Source: Pseudarthrobacter sp. (GTDB lineage Bacteria > Actinomycetota > Actinomycetes > Actinomycetales > Micrococcaceae). Taken from it: a stretch of DNA of 13,829 nucleotides. Below the pieces are notes generated by a model. The model was not told the origin of the DNA. It worked only from the letters and a program-made list of their open reading frames with translations, and did not search any database. Both the position numbers and the translations under genes were made by a program. The stretch is taken from assembly GCA_013362385.1 (NCBI GenBank), contig JABFWC010000049.1:1-13829 (forward strand). Reading direction: 5' to 3'. Shown here in pieces: positions 7,113 through 13,829 of the stretch (positions are counted from its first letter, which is position 1; every line of letters starts with the position of its first letter).

Positions 7113-7867
7113 ACGAAGCTCCTGATGCCGACGCCGGCAGCCTCCAGTTCGCGCCGGACGGCCGCGGACATGGCCACCGCACCCTCGGTGTCACCGTGGA
7201 GGCAGATGCTTTCGGCGGTGGTCCGGATGACCGTGCCGTCAAGGGCAGTGATGGTCCCCTCGGTGGCCAGGCGGACCATGTTGGCGGCCACGATGTCCTG
7301 GTCGTGCAGGACGGCGCCCTTTTCGCGGCGCGATACCAGGGTGCCGTCGGGGTTGTAGGCCCGGTCCGCGAATGCCTCGGCGACGCCCCGCAGCCCGGCA
7401 GCCTCAGCGGCAGTGAGGGCGGCGGAGCCGGGGAGCAGGAGCAGGGGCAGGTCGCCGCCGAACGCCTTCACGGCGTCCACCACTGCCTGGGCATGGCCCC
7501 AGTGCGTGACGATGGTGTTGTACAGCGCCCCGTGCGGCTTCACGTACCGGACGCGCCCGCCCGCAGAGCGGGCGAGCGCGTCGAGGGCTCCGAGCTGGTA
7601 CAGGACGTCGTCGGCGAGTTCGGTGGGGGAGCAGTCCAGGAAGCGGCGGCCGAAGCCCGCCAGGTCCCGGTAGCCCACGTGGGCGCCGATCGTCACCCCG
7701 GCGGCCACGGCGTCGCGGCAGGTCCGGGCAATGGTGCTGGGATCACCGGCGTGGAAGCCGCAGGCCACGTTGGCGCTGGAGACCGAGCGGAAGATCGCGG
7801 CGTCATCGCCCATCGTCCAGTTCCCGAAGGACTCCCCGACGTCGCTGTTGAGGTCTATGAAGGCCAT
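7109..7867 (-). CDS. pxpA: 5-oxoprolinase subunit PxpA (LamB/YcsF family)
   Basis: The predicted product is 252 aa, the family's usual length. The ATG at 7867 gives the canonical start [23 protein letters not shown] lies about 12 bases upstream, a rather long spacing. Conserved LamB/YcsF motifs appear in order: [63 protein letters not shown] and CLHGDT. PxpA works with PxpB and PxpC to open 5-oxoproline, an unavoidable cyclisation product of glutamine and glutamate, to glutamate at the cost of ATP. It is the first gene of the pxpA-pxpBC-accC operon, and its stop overlaps the next start by four bases. Two FadR-type palindromes lie in its upstream region, so a GntR repressor probably controls it. 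Confidence 0.95.
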   Translation of the reverse strand: MAFIDLNSDVGESFGNWTMGDDAAIFRSVSSANVACGFHAGDPSTIARTCRDAVAAGVTIGAHVGYRDLAGFGRRFLDCSPTELADDVLYQLGALDALARSAGGRVRYVKPHGALYNTIVTHWGHAQAVVDAVKAFGGDLPLLLLPGSAALTAAEAAGLRGVAEAFADRAYNPDGTLVSRREKGAVLHDQDIVAANMVRLATEGTITALDGTVIRTTAESICLHGDTEGAVAMSAAVRRELEAAGVGIRSFV

Positions 7868-7900
7868 GGTGATTCCCGTCTCCTTTTGTCTGCTTACTTC

Positions 7901-7967
7901 AGGATGCACGAGAATCTTGGATTGTTCAACAATTCGTCCGAGGTTGGTTCACGAATTTGTTGAAAAA
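7901..7967 (-). promoter_or_regulatory. pxp operon promoter region with two FadR/GntR-type operator-like palindromes
   Basis: TTGTTCAACAA (7922-7932) is a full match to TNGTNNNACNA, and TTGTTGAAAAA (7957-7967) matches except at one position; centres are 35 bases apart. Flanks extend the symmetry (AATTCGTCC after the first, CACGAATT before the second). On the minus strand the first site contains TTGAAC (7929-7924), a possible -35 box, with CATCCT (7906-7901) at 17-base spacing as a weak -10. A repressor on the palindrome would then block the promoter. The regulator is not in the window. Confidence 0.6.
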
Positions 7968-7974
7968 AGGTCGT

Positions 7975-9666
7975 TCAGTACGCCTTCACACGCTGCTCCA
8001 CCACCACGTGGATCAAGGCAAAAACGCGGTCATTGTCGATGGCTGAAAGAGCCGCGTCCAGGGCGGACGGGATGCCGCAGTCCGCGGTGACGGTGATGCC
8101 GAAGCCGCCAAAAGCCCTGGCCATCAGCCCGAAATCCGGGTTCTTCAGCTGCGTGCCGGAGATCCGCTCCGGGTAGTGCCGTTCCTGGTGGCTGCGGATG
8201 GTGCCGTATTCCTGGTTGTCCATGACGATCACCAGGGGCGTGGCGCCGTACTGGGCCGCGGTGGCCAGCTCCTGCCCGTTCATCAGGAACTCGCCGTCCC
8301 CGGCGATGGTGACCACCCGCCGTCGGGGTTCTGCCAGTGACGCGGCAACTGCCGAGGGGATGGAGTATCCCATGGAGCCGTTGCGGGCGCTGAGCATGGA
8401 GGCGTAGCGGCGGGTGGGGAAGTACCGGTGCGCCCAGTTGGTGTGTTCGCCGGCTCCGAAGGTCACCACCGCATCCTCCGGCAGCCTCGGGACGAGGTTG
8501 GCCATCAGGGTGTCCATCCGTGCCTTCCCTGCCGCGGGGGCAGCCGGGGGCAGCGCGGCGAAGCGCTCCTGCTCGGCACGCATCCTGCCAGTCCAGGCTT
8601 TCCACTCCTCCTTCACCGGCAGTGTGATTCCTTCGAGCCCGCGTACGAACGCTTCCGGTTTGGCCAGGATTTGCCGGGACACGGGGCCGGAGCGGCCGCG
8701 AAGCGAGGGGTCCACCGTTACCAGGAAATTCTCCTTGTCCCAGTCCTGGCGGCAGACGAAACCGTCCGTGATCACGTCTCCGGGGACGGTTCCCACGAAC
8801 ACGAGGAGGTCGGTTTCCTCCAGCAGGTCGTAGGTGGGGCGCGGCCGGCCGTAGCCGATGGGCCCGACGTACGACGGGGAGTCGAAGGGGACGGTGCCCT
8901 GCGTGCGCCACTCGGCCGCCGCCGGGATGTGGTGCCGTTCCAGCCACGCGGTGAGCCGGTCCGCCGCATCCTGCCTCCAGTCGTTGCCGCCGGTGACGAA
9001 CAAGGGCTTGCTGGATGCGGCGAGTGCGGCCTCCAGTGCCTCGGCGTCCGCGCTTCCCATGCCGCCGGCGGCTACCGGGATCGGCGGGTGCAGCCGCGCC
9101 GGTACCTGCTGCCGGATGACATCCTCCGGCAGGCCCACCACCACCGGTCCCGGCCGTCCGCTCATGGCCGCGAACATGGCTTCCGCCACGATCTCGGACG
9201 CCCGTTCCGGGTGGTCCAGGACCATGACCCGTTTGGCCCCGGTATCGAACCAGGATTTGATGTCGAACTCCTGGAACGCCTCCCGGTCCCGGTGCGCGAA
9301 CGGGATGAGGCCCACGAACAGCAGCAGGGGGGTGGAGTCCTGCCAGGCGGTGTGCAGGCCCACGTGGGCGTTCGCGGCGCCGGGCCCGCGGGTCACCATC
9401 GCCACGCCTGGGCGCTGGTTCATCTTGCCGTCCGCCTCGGCCATGTAGGCCGCGCCCCCTTCGTGGCGGCAGACGATGGTCTCGATGGCGGAATTGTGCA
9501 GCCCGTCGAGCACGTCGAGGAAGCTTTCGCCCGGAACTACGTAGGTGCGCTCCACGCCGTGCGCGGCCAGGGAGTCGACGATGACGTGGCCGGCGGACTT
9601 CAGTGCGGGCTCTGCGGGGGCAAGCGGCGGGTTGGTGGTCAGGGCGGACTGCGGCTCTGGTGTCAT
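7975..9666 (-). CDS. Thiamine-diphosphate-dependent enzyme (acetolactate synthase-like), substrate unknown
   Basis: The predicted product is 563 aa with the three-domain layout of the ThDP decarboxylase/carboligase family. The N-terminal pyrimidine-binding domain has GHVIVDSLAAHGVERTYVVPGE and the catalytic Glu69 in CRHEGGAAYMAE, which activates the cofactor. Then TRGPGAANAHVGL and a central domain (about 200-340). The C-terminal domain has the GDG-to-Asn magnesium/diphosphate motif (GDG at about 456, Asn at about 484 in VMDNQEYG). It resembles acetolactate synthase catalytic subunits, but no small regulatory subunit is nearby, so it is probably a paralogue with another 2-oxo acid or aldehyde substrate. 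It follows glsA by 44 bases in the same direction and precedes the pxp operon, so it may be co-transcribed with pucR-glsA. The ribosome site is weak (GAGAAAGAAC just before the ATG). Its exact role in this locus is not evident. Confidence 0.85.
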   Translation of the reverse strand: MTPEPQSALTTNPPLAPAEPALKSAGHVIVDSLAAHGVERTYVVPGESFLDVLDGLHNSAIETIVCRHEGGAAYMAEADGKMNQRPGVAMVTRGPGAANAHVGLHTAWQDSTPLLLFVGLIPFAHRDREAFQEFDIKSWFDTGAKRVMVLDHPERASEIVAEAMFAAMSGRPGPVVVGLPEDVIRQQVPARLHPPIPVAAGGMGSADAEALEAALAASSKPLFVTGGNDWRQDAADRLTAWLERHHIPAAAEWRTQGTVPFDSPSYVGPIGYGRPRPTYDLLEETDLLVFVGTVPGDVITDGFVCRQDWDKENFLVTVDPSLRGRSGPVSRQILAKPEAFVRGLEGITLPVKEEWKAWTGRMRAEQERFAALPPAAPAAGKARMDTLMANLVPRLPEDAVVTFGAGEHTNWAHRYFPTRRYASMLSARNGSMGYSIPSAVAASLAEPRRRVVTIAGDGEFLMNGQELATAAQYGATPLVIVMDNQEYGTIRSHQERHYPERISGTQLKNPDFGLMARAFGGFGITVTADCGIPSALDAALSAIDNDRVFALIHVVVEQRVKAY

Positions 9667-9710
9667 GTTCTTTCTCTGTTAGATGGGCAGGGGTAAGAAG
9701 GGCGGGAAAG

Positions 9711-10664
9711 CTAAAAAACGGACCAGCCCGTGCGGTCGGAGAGGTCGGCAAGGGCCGCGGTGCCCGCCAGGGAATTGCCCTTGGCGTCAAGGCGCGGGCT
9801 CCACACGCAGATGGCGCAGTGGCCGGGGACGATGGCGAGGATGCCGCCGCCCACGCCGCTCTTGCCTGGCAGCCCCACACGGTAGGCGAATTCGCCGGCC
9901 GCGTCATACATGCCGCAGGTCAGCATGATGGACCCCACTCGCTTCGCTTCGTTCCGCGAGAGCACCGTCCCGGCAGTGCCCTGGCCGTCGTTGGCGAGGA
10001 ACAGCCCGGCTTTGGCCAGCTGGACGCAGCTCATCATGATGGAGCACTGGCGGACATAGTTTTCCACCACGGCACCGGCCGCCTGGGTGAGGTTGCCGAA
10101 GTCCTTCAGGAAGTGCGCCAGGGCCAGGTTGCGGCTGCTGCTGGCCAGTTCGCTGGCGGCAGCTGCCTCGTCGATGACCGGCCCCTGGCGGCCCCCGTCC
10201 CCTTCCTGGTTTCCCGCCTGTTCGGTGAGGAACCGCAAAAGCCGCGCGGCGGCGTCGGGTGTTTCTTCCATCAGGTGGTCGGTAACCACCAGGGCGCCGG
10301 CGTTGATGAAGGGATTGCGCGGGATGCCCTGTTCGGCTTCGAGCTGGACCAGGGAGTTGAAGGACGTGCCGGAGGGCTCGCGCAGGACGCGGGACCAGAG
10401 CCTGCCGGTCCTGGTGCCCTGCAGCGCCATGGCCAGCGTGAACACCTTGGAGATGCTTTGGATGGAGAAAGGGACGTCGGCGTCGCCGGAGCTGAAGACG
10501 TCGCCGGAGGTGGTGGCGACGGCGATGCCGAACCGGTCGAAGGGAACCTCCGCCAGGAAGGGGATGTTGCGCGGCACGGTGCCGGATTCATGGCGGGGCC
10601 GGTGGTGCAGGACGATGTCGCCGATGAGGTCGTCCAGGGCCGCGGTGTGCAGTGTGGTGGTCAT
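9711..10664 (-). CDS. glsA: Glutaminase (GlsA type, serine-dependent)
   Basis: The predicted product is 317 aa, typical of bacterial glutaminases. It hydrolyses L-glutamine to L-glutamate and ammonia. The fold is related to serine beta-lactamases: Ser70 and Lys73 form the SxxK motif in PFSIQSISKVF, and NPFINAGALV supplies the conserved Asn121. Later motifs are ASSSRNLALAHFLKDFGNL, ENYVRQCSIMMSC, LSRNEAKRVGSIMLTCGMYD and the GVGGGILAIVPG segment near the end. The start at 10664 overlaps the TGA of the upstream PucR-type gene (ATGA), and GCAGGAA sits very close to the ATG, so translation is probably coupled to the regulator. A longer frame upstream would run through the regulator gene and is not used. 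The next gene is the ThDP enzyme 44 bases on. With the nearby 5-oxoprolinase both activities yield glutamate. Confidence 0.95.
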   Translation of the reverse strand: MTTTLHTAALDDLIGDIVLHHRPRHESGTVPRNIPFLAEVPFDRFGIAVATTSGDVFSSGDADVPFSIQSISKVFTLAMALQGTRTGRLWSRVLREPSGTSFNSLVQLEAEQGIPRNPFINAGALVVTDHLMEETPDAAARLLRFLTEQAGNQEGDGGRQGPVIDEAAAASELASSSRNLALAHFLKDFGNLTQAAGAVVENYVRQCSIMMSCVQLAKAGLFLANDGQGTAGTVLSRNEAKRVGSIMLTCGMYDAAGEFAYRVGLPGKSGVGGGILAIVPGHCAICVWSPRLDAKGNSLAGTAALADLSDRTGWSVF

Positions 10665-12256
10665 TTCCTGCCTGTTGGGTGGTTGCTGGCGGCCCATTCC
10701 TGGATGTGCAGCAGTGCCACCAGGGAGTCGCGGGGGTTGCCGAAATCGAGTCCGGTCACCCGGGCGGCTTTGCCCACCCGGTAGTAGACCGTGTTCTTGT
10801 GCAGTTTCATCCGGCGGGCGCACTCGGCGACGTCGAAGGAGGCCTCGAAGTAGGCCCGCAGGGTTCCGGCGAGTTCGGCGTCCGCCTGCAGCAGCGCGGC
10901 CAGGCTCCGATGGCGGAAGGGGGAGGTGCTGAAGTTCCGGACCGCCTCGCGGTAGGGGATTTCCGCTTCGAAGTCGTCCACGGTGGCAACTCCGCCTGTT
11001 TCGGCGGTGCCCGCGCAGGCCAGCAGCGCTTCGGTGATGCGGGTGGCCGTGTGGAGGGACAGCAGGTCCGGGACCATGGGGCCGACGGCGGCGAAGGCGG
11101 CGAGGCCAAGGTGCTTGCGCGCGTCCCGGACCACCGCTTCGGACAGGGACCGCAGTCCCGGTTCGGCAGTGCTGGACTGCAGGTCCGGGACGATGATGGC
11201 GGTGTCGCCATTGAACTGGCCGACGACGGCGGAGGGCTTGTACGCGGCCGCGTGGATGGAGGCGAGGTTGGCCAGTTCGCCGTGTTTGAGGGCTGCGTCA
11301 TCGGCCCGGGAGTCGGCGTCGGAAATGCCGACCAGGATCAGTGCGGCCGGGCGTTCAGCCGGTATCTTCCCGCTGTGGGCGCTGGCGGCAGCCTCGGCAG
11401 GGCCGGACAGAAGGCGGACGACCCGGTCTTCCCGCATGTGCACGGACTGCTGGTTGCGGTACCGGATCAGTTCGGCCGAGGCCCGGGCGGCGGAGCCGGT
11501 GAGGACGTATTCCACGTCATCACCGAAGCCCTCGCCGGTCTCCTGGAGCCAGATGTAGCCCATGATCCGCTCGCCGGCGAACAAGGCGATGGCTACCCGT
11601 TCGCGCAGCCCGTCCTGGGGGCGGGCGGGCACGCGGACCGGCTGGCGGGTGCGGTGCAGTTCCCGGTACGCGCCCAGATCCTTGAGCAGCAGTTCGTATT
11701 TGCGCGGACCGCGGCGGGCCAGGATGGACGCCTTGCGCAGTTCATCAATGTCGTTGGTGACAGTGGAGTACGCCAGCACTTTGTTGGCTGCGTCCTCGAT
11801 CACCACGTGGCTGGACGTCAGGCGCGCCGTGGTCTGGGCGATGGCGAAGAGGTCCTCTTCCAGCAGGGTCAGGACTTCGTTTTGGTAGGTCCGTGGCTGG
11901 ATCCGGTCCTTGGCGATGGACAGGAGGCGGTCCCAGTCGGCGCCGGGATCCACGAGCAGCAGCCCGGCCCCGGCGGAGAGCAGGAGTTCCTCCGCTTCGG
12001 CCAGGTCCGCACGGCTGCCTTTGACCGCGACGACGGGCGGCGGGTCCTTCAGGAGCCGCCGCAGGGCAGGCAGGGCGGACCGTCCCCGGACGCCGATCAG
12101 CAGCACAAAGGCGCCGCCGGCGTCGACGGCTTCGTCATCGGCGTCGACGATCAGGAAGCGTTCGATGGCAGGTGCGGACGGTCCGGGCCGCAGAATAAGG
12201 CTGGCGAAACCAAGGGGCAGGTCCGAGAGGATGTCATCCACCGTAACCACGGACAT
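10661..12256 (-). CDS. PucR-family transcriptional regulator
   Basis: The predicted product is 531 aa. ATG at 12256 has AAAGGA 6 bases upstream. The N-terminal 130 residues look like the PucR sensory domain (VTVDDILSDLPLG at the start); the middle (about 170-450) fits the GAF-like and CdaR GGDEF-like region of the family. The C-terminus, about residues 470-525, is the PucR helix-turn-helix: TLRAYFEASFDVAECARRM, LHKNTVYYRVGKAARVTGLD. PucR/CdaR proteins usually activate catabolic genes such as those for purines, sugar acids or amino acids. Its stop overlaps the glutaminase start, so it most likely controls glsA and the ThDP enzyme, with glutamine, glutamate or a related nitrogen compound as possible signal (inference). 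It is divergent from the ParB-like gene across 251 bases containing dyad and tandem repeats. Confidence 0.9.
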   Translation of the reverse strand: MSVVTVDDILSDLPLGFASLILRPGPSAPAIERFLIVDADDEAVDAGGAFVLLIGVRGRSALPALRRLLKDPPPVVAVKGSRADLAEAEELLLSAGAGLLLVDPGADWDRLLSIAKDRIQPRTYQNEVLTLLEEDLFAIAQTTARLTSSHVVIEDAANKVLAYSTVTNDIDELRKASILARRGPRKYELLLKDLGAYRELHRTRQPVRVPARPQDGLRERVAIALFAGERIMGYIWLQETGEGFGDDVEYVLTGSAARASAELIRYRNQQSVHMREDRVVRLLSGPAEAAASAHSGKIPAERPAALILVGISDADSRADDAALKHGELANLASIHAAAYKPSAVVGQFNGDTAIIVPDLQSSTAEPGLRSLSEAVVRDARKHLGLAAFAAVGPMVPDLLSLHTATRITEALLACAGTAETGGVATVDDFEAEIPYREAVRNFSTSPFRHRSLAALLQADAELAGTLRAYFEASFDVAECARRMKLHKNTVYYRVGKAARVTGLDFGNPRDSLVALLHIQEWAASNHPTGRK

Positions 12257-12325
12257 GGGGCTTCCTTTTGCGTCGATCCCGCCGGACGGCTCTGTCCGGT
12301 CACCTCATGGTATCCAGCGACAAAG

Positions 12326-12366
12326 CCCCGAAATATGGGACCGCATCCAACTTCGGGGAAGGTTTT
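12326..12366. promoter_or_regulatory. CCCCGAA dyad upstream of the PucR-type gene
   Basis: CCCCGAA (12326-12332) and TTCGGGG (12352-12358) are inverted arms 19 bases apart, 70-102 bases before the regulator start. They could be an autoregulatory operator of the PucR protein. Read on plus, the dyad is followed by AAGG and TTTTTT (12363-12368 region), giving it a terminator-like look towards the ParB-like gene. The role is open. Confidence 0.35.
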
Positions 12367-12392
12367 TTGGTTCCCGGCATGAAGCGGGCCAG

Positions 12393-12410
12393 AATCCGGT
12401 TAATCCGGTT
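12393..12410. repeat. Tandem 9-bp repeat in the divergent intergenic region
   Basis: AATCCGGTT occurs twice head to tail at 12393-12401 and 12402-12410. It lies between the divergent PucR-type and ParB-like genes, about 100 bases before the latter, where direct repeats often serve as activator sites. No protein can be assigned. Confidence 0.4.
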
Positions 12411-12507
12411 CCCGACCCGCCTTCACGCCAGTGCACCTGCCGTTTCCCGCGCCTTCAGTCAAGGACAGCGCTCAGACCAAGAATCGGTCAACCGGAAGTT
12501 TCATTAA

Positions 12508-12897
12508 GTGATGGACGGTGGCGGGGGTGCGGACCAGACTGTTCACATGTCGGTGATGGAACTCGAGATCGCTGCCCTGGCCCGGGACTCGATCGAGCGA
12601 AGCCGGCCCCTGCTGGACCAGGGCCGGGTTGCCTACTATGTGGCGCACTGGGCTGAAGCCGAGCCGGTGGTGGTGTTTAACGTGGACGGCGTGCTGCTGC
12701 TCGCCGACGGCCATCATCGGGTAGCGGCCGCCATGGAGTTGGGACGGACATCGGTGCAGGCAGAGGTGCGCACAGGTGAACGGGCGGACGCCCTTCAATT
12801 CGCGATTGACCACGCCCGGAAGCAACGCAACCTGTCCAGGCAGGAGGTACTGGATGCCATCGCGCGCCGGGGAAGCCCGGGGGCAGCAGGATTCTAA
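12508..12897 (+). CDS. Small ParB/sulfiredoxin-fold domain protein
   Basis: The predicted product is 129 aa. The start may be GTG 12508 (GGAAG 9 bases upstream) or the adjacent ATG 12511; ATG 12547 would trim the Gly-rich lead and is also possible, though it lacks a clear ribosome site. The core has the ParB-like nucleotide-binding motif: PVVVFNVDGVLLLADGHHRVAAAMELG, where DGHHR (D67-R71) matches the GxHR signature of ParB/sulfiredoxin domains. ADALQFAIDHARKQRNLSRQEVLDAI then resembles the stretch after this motif in ParB and StrR-like proteins. There is no separate helix-turn-helix or CTP-switch C-terminal domain, so it is not a chromosome-partition ParB. Its role is unknown. Its stop overlaps the stop of the convergent LacI gene. 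Confidence 0.8.
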   Translation: MMDGGGGADQTVHMSVMELEIAALARDSIERSRPLLDQGRVAYYVAHWAEAEPVVVFNVDGVLLLADGHHRVAAAMELGRTSVQAEVRTGERADALQFAIDHARKQRNLSRQEVLDAIARRGSPGAAGF

Positions 12898-13829
12898 GCC
12901 GGTGCGGGGCCCGTGGACTCCCGAATGGTCAGGTGCGTCGGCATGACGGCGAGCTGCCGGCTGGCGCTGCCGGACAGCGGGTTGAGCTGGGCCAGCAGCA
13001 TCGAAACCGCCACCCTGCCGGCCTGTTCGATGGGGCTGGAGATGGTGGTCAGCGGGGGATTGCAGAAATCAGCGCCGAAGATGTCGTCCGACCCGATGAT
13101 GCTGATGTCCTCGGGCACCCGGATGCCTCGGGCCTTCAGGCGTTGGAGCATGCCGATGGCGAGCAGGTCGTTGAAGACGATGCAGGCTGTGGCGCCGGTG
13201 CGCACGGCCGCGTCGGCGGCCGCTGCCCCGGACGTCGTCTTGGGCGTGTAGGGCCCAATCCGGTGCACCTCCATGCCGCGCTTGCTGGCATCCTCCTCGA
13301 AGACCTTCCACCGCATCTGGTTCGACCATGATGTGCGCGGGCCTGCGACGTAGCAGACCTTGTGGTGGCCCAGCGAGGCCAGGTGTTCCAGGGCCTGGAT
13401 GATGGCCGACGGCGTATCGATCATCACCGTGGGGGCGCTGGTGGATGCCCGGTTGAACGTCACCAGGGGCTGTGACTGGGATACTTCCGCCAACTGCGCG
13501 TCCGTCAGGCGCGAGGCAGCAAGGATGAAACCGTCAGCGGATTTGCGCATCTTGTGCAGCGCGTCCAGTTCCATCTCGCTGGACTCCTCGGTGTCCACCA
13601 GGAGTTGGGTGACGCCCGCGGCCTTGAGTTGGTGCTGGGTGCCGCGGATGATGTCGAAGTAGAACGGGTTGGTGATGTCGGGAACCAGGACGGCCACGGC
13701 GTTGGTCCGCCCTGAACTGAGCCCCCGCGCCTGCGAGCTTGGGACGTAGTTCAGTTCCGCCGCCGCTTCTTCGATCCGTGCCCGGGTACGTGGGTTCACC
13801 CGGTCCGGGCGGGCGAGGGCCCGTGAGAC
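12894..13829 (-). CDS. LacI-family transcriptional regulator, N-terminus cut by the window edge
   Basis: The frame stays open to the right edge; the visible 311 residues begin VSRALARPDRVNPRTRARI, the second half of the LacI helix-turn-helix including the recognition helix end, and go on to the hinge region LNYVPSSQARGLSSGRT. Only about 15-25 residues should be missing. A GTG at 13799 lies inside the DNA-binding domain and is not the true start. The rest is a periplasmic-binding-like effector domain: VAVLVPDITNPFYFDIIRG, ADGFILAASR, LVTFNR, YVAGPRTSWSNQMRW, CIVFNDLLAIGMLQRL, VPEDISIIGSDDI and PLTTISSP, ending LTIREST. Effectors of this family are usually sugars or nucleobases; the ligand and target genes cannot be read here. 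Its TAG stop overlaps the TAA of the convergent ParB-like gene. Confidence 0.95.
   Translation of the reverse strand, partial: VSRALARPDRVNPRTRARIEEAAAELNYVPSSQARGLSSGRTNAVAVLVPDITNPFYFDIIRGTQHQLKAAGVTQLLVDTEESSEMELDALHKMRKSADGFILAASRLTDAQLAEVSQSQPLVTFNRASTSAPTVMIDTPSAIIQALEHLASLGHHKVCYVAGPRTSWSNQMRWKVFEEDASKRGMEVHRIGPYTPKTTSGAAAADAAVRTGATACIVFNDLLAIGMLQRLKARGIRVPEDISIIGSDDIFGADFCNPPLTTISSPIEQAGRVAVSMLLAQLNPLSGSASRQLAVMPTHLTIRESTGPAPA

Noticed and set aside
5634..7358. 574-aa plus-strand open frame opposite pxpBC and pxpA
   Set aside because: Antisense shadow in GC-rich DNA; low-complexity Gly/Arg/Ala protein, while the other strand encodes conserved PxpB/C and PxpA motifs.
8030..9907. 625-aa minus-strand open frame overlapping the ThDP enzyme and glutaminase end
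   Set aside because: It is the wrong frame of the real genes, made of Arg/Pro/Ala-rich sequence, and it spans two genes with clear motifs in other frames.
10665..10823. Longer glutaminase start at 10823
   Set aside because: The added 53 residues are a frame-shifted reading of the PucR helix-turn-helix region and are not part of the glutaminase family.
10652..12382. 576-aa plus-strand open frame opposite the PucR-type gene
   Set aside because: Gly/Gln/Asp-rich shadow of the regulator gene, no recognisable motif.
13441..13460. GGTTGAACGT in the LacI gene, similar to the pxp operator core
   Set aside because: It lacks the TNGT...ACNA symmetry and is explained by codons of the conserved VTFNR motif.
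1..13829. CRISPR array, tRNA/rRNA genes, insertion sequence or phage module
   Set aside because: No regularly spaced repeats, cloverleaf-like segments, transposase or integrase motifs, or long terminal repeats were seen on either strand.

Overview
The window is high-GC DNA with dense codon bias, GTG starts next to ATG starts, and ATGA/GTGA gene overlaps. Together with the protein types (YcnI-like copper protein, PucR and LacI regulators, a biotin carboxylase fused to a carrier domain), this suggests an actinobacterial chromosome, most likely a Micrococcaceae member such as Arthrobacter or Pseudarthrobacter. The genus is inferred from protein style and was not tested. I saw no phage or IS genes, CRISPR array, tRNA or rRNA.

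Region 1 (1-3225, nearly all minus strand): the N-terminus of an FAD-dependent oxidoreductase runs off the left edge. Next come a hairpin terminator, a Thr/Pro-rich DUF4232-type lipoprotein and a second perfect hairpin. A probable operon follows, read right to left: a 71-aa protein, a 17-aa Cys-rich micropeptide whose start overlaps the 71-aa stop (ATGA), a small polytopic membrane protein, and a YcnI/DUF1775 protein. The YcnI member suggests a metal (copper) theme for this operon.

Region 2 (3226-3732): one plus-strand gene for a 114-aa protein I do not recognise, a hairpin, and a pair of FadR-type (GntR) operator-like palindromes lying between convergent genes.

Region 3 (3733-12256, all minus strand): in transcription order, a PucR-type regulator, a glutaminase overlapping it by ATGA, and an orphan thiamine-diphosphate enzyme. 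Then comes an intergenic region with two more copies of the same 11-bp palindrome, followed by pxpA, a pxpB-pxpC fusion and a biotin carboxylase-BCCP fusion, closely spaced or overlapping. Glutaminase (glutamine to glutamate) and 5-oxoprolinase (pyroglutamate to glutamate) converge on glutamate, so the block looks like a glutamine/5-oxoproline utilisation locus. The PucR protein probably controls the first half, and an unseen GntR/FadR-type repressor the second half.

Region 4 (12257-13829): a 251-bp divergent intergenic region with dyad and tandem repeats, a small ParB/sulfiredoxin-fold protein on plus, and a convergent LacI-family regulator that is cut by the right edge within its helix-turn-helix.

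The points most worth following up are the coupled Cys-rich micropeptide in the YcnI operon, the four matching operators placed at both ends of the pxp operon, and the co-operonic biotin carboxylase, which makes the pxp locus resemble a split urea carboxylase.
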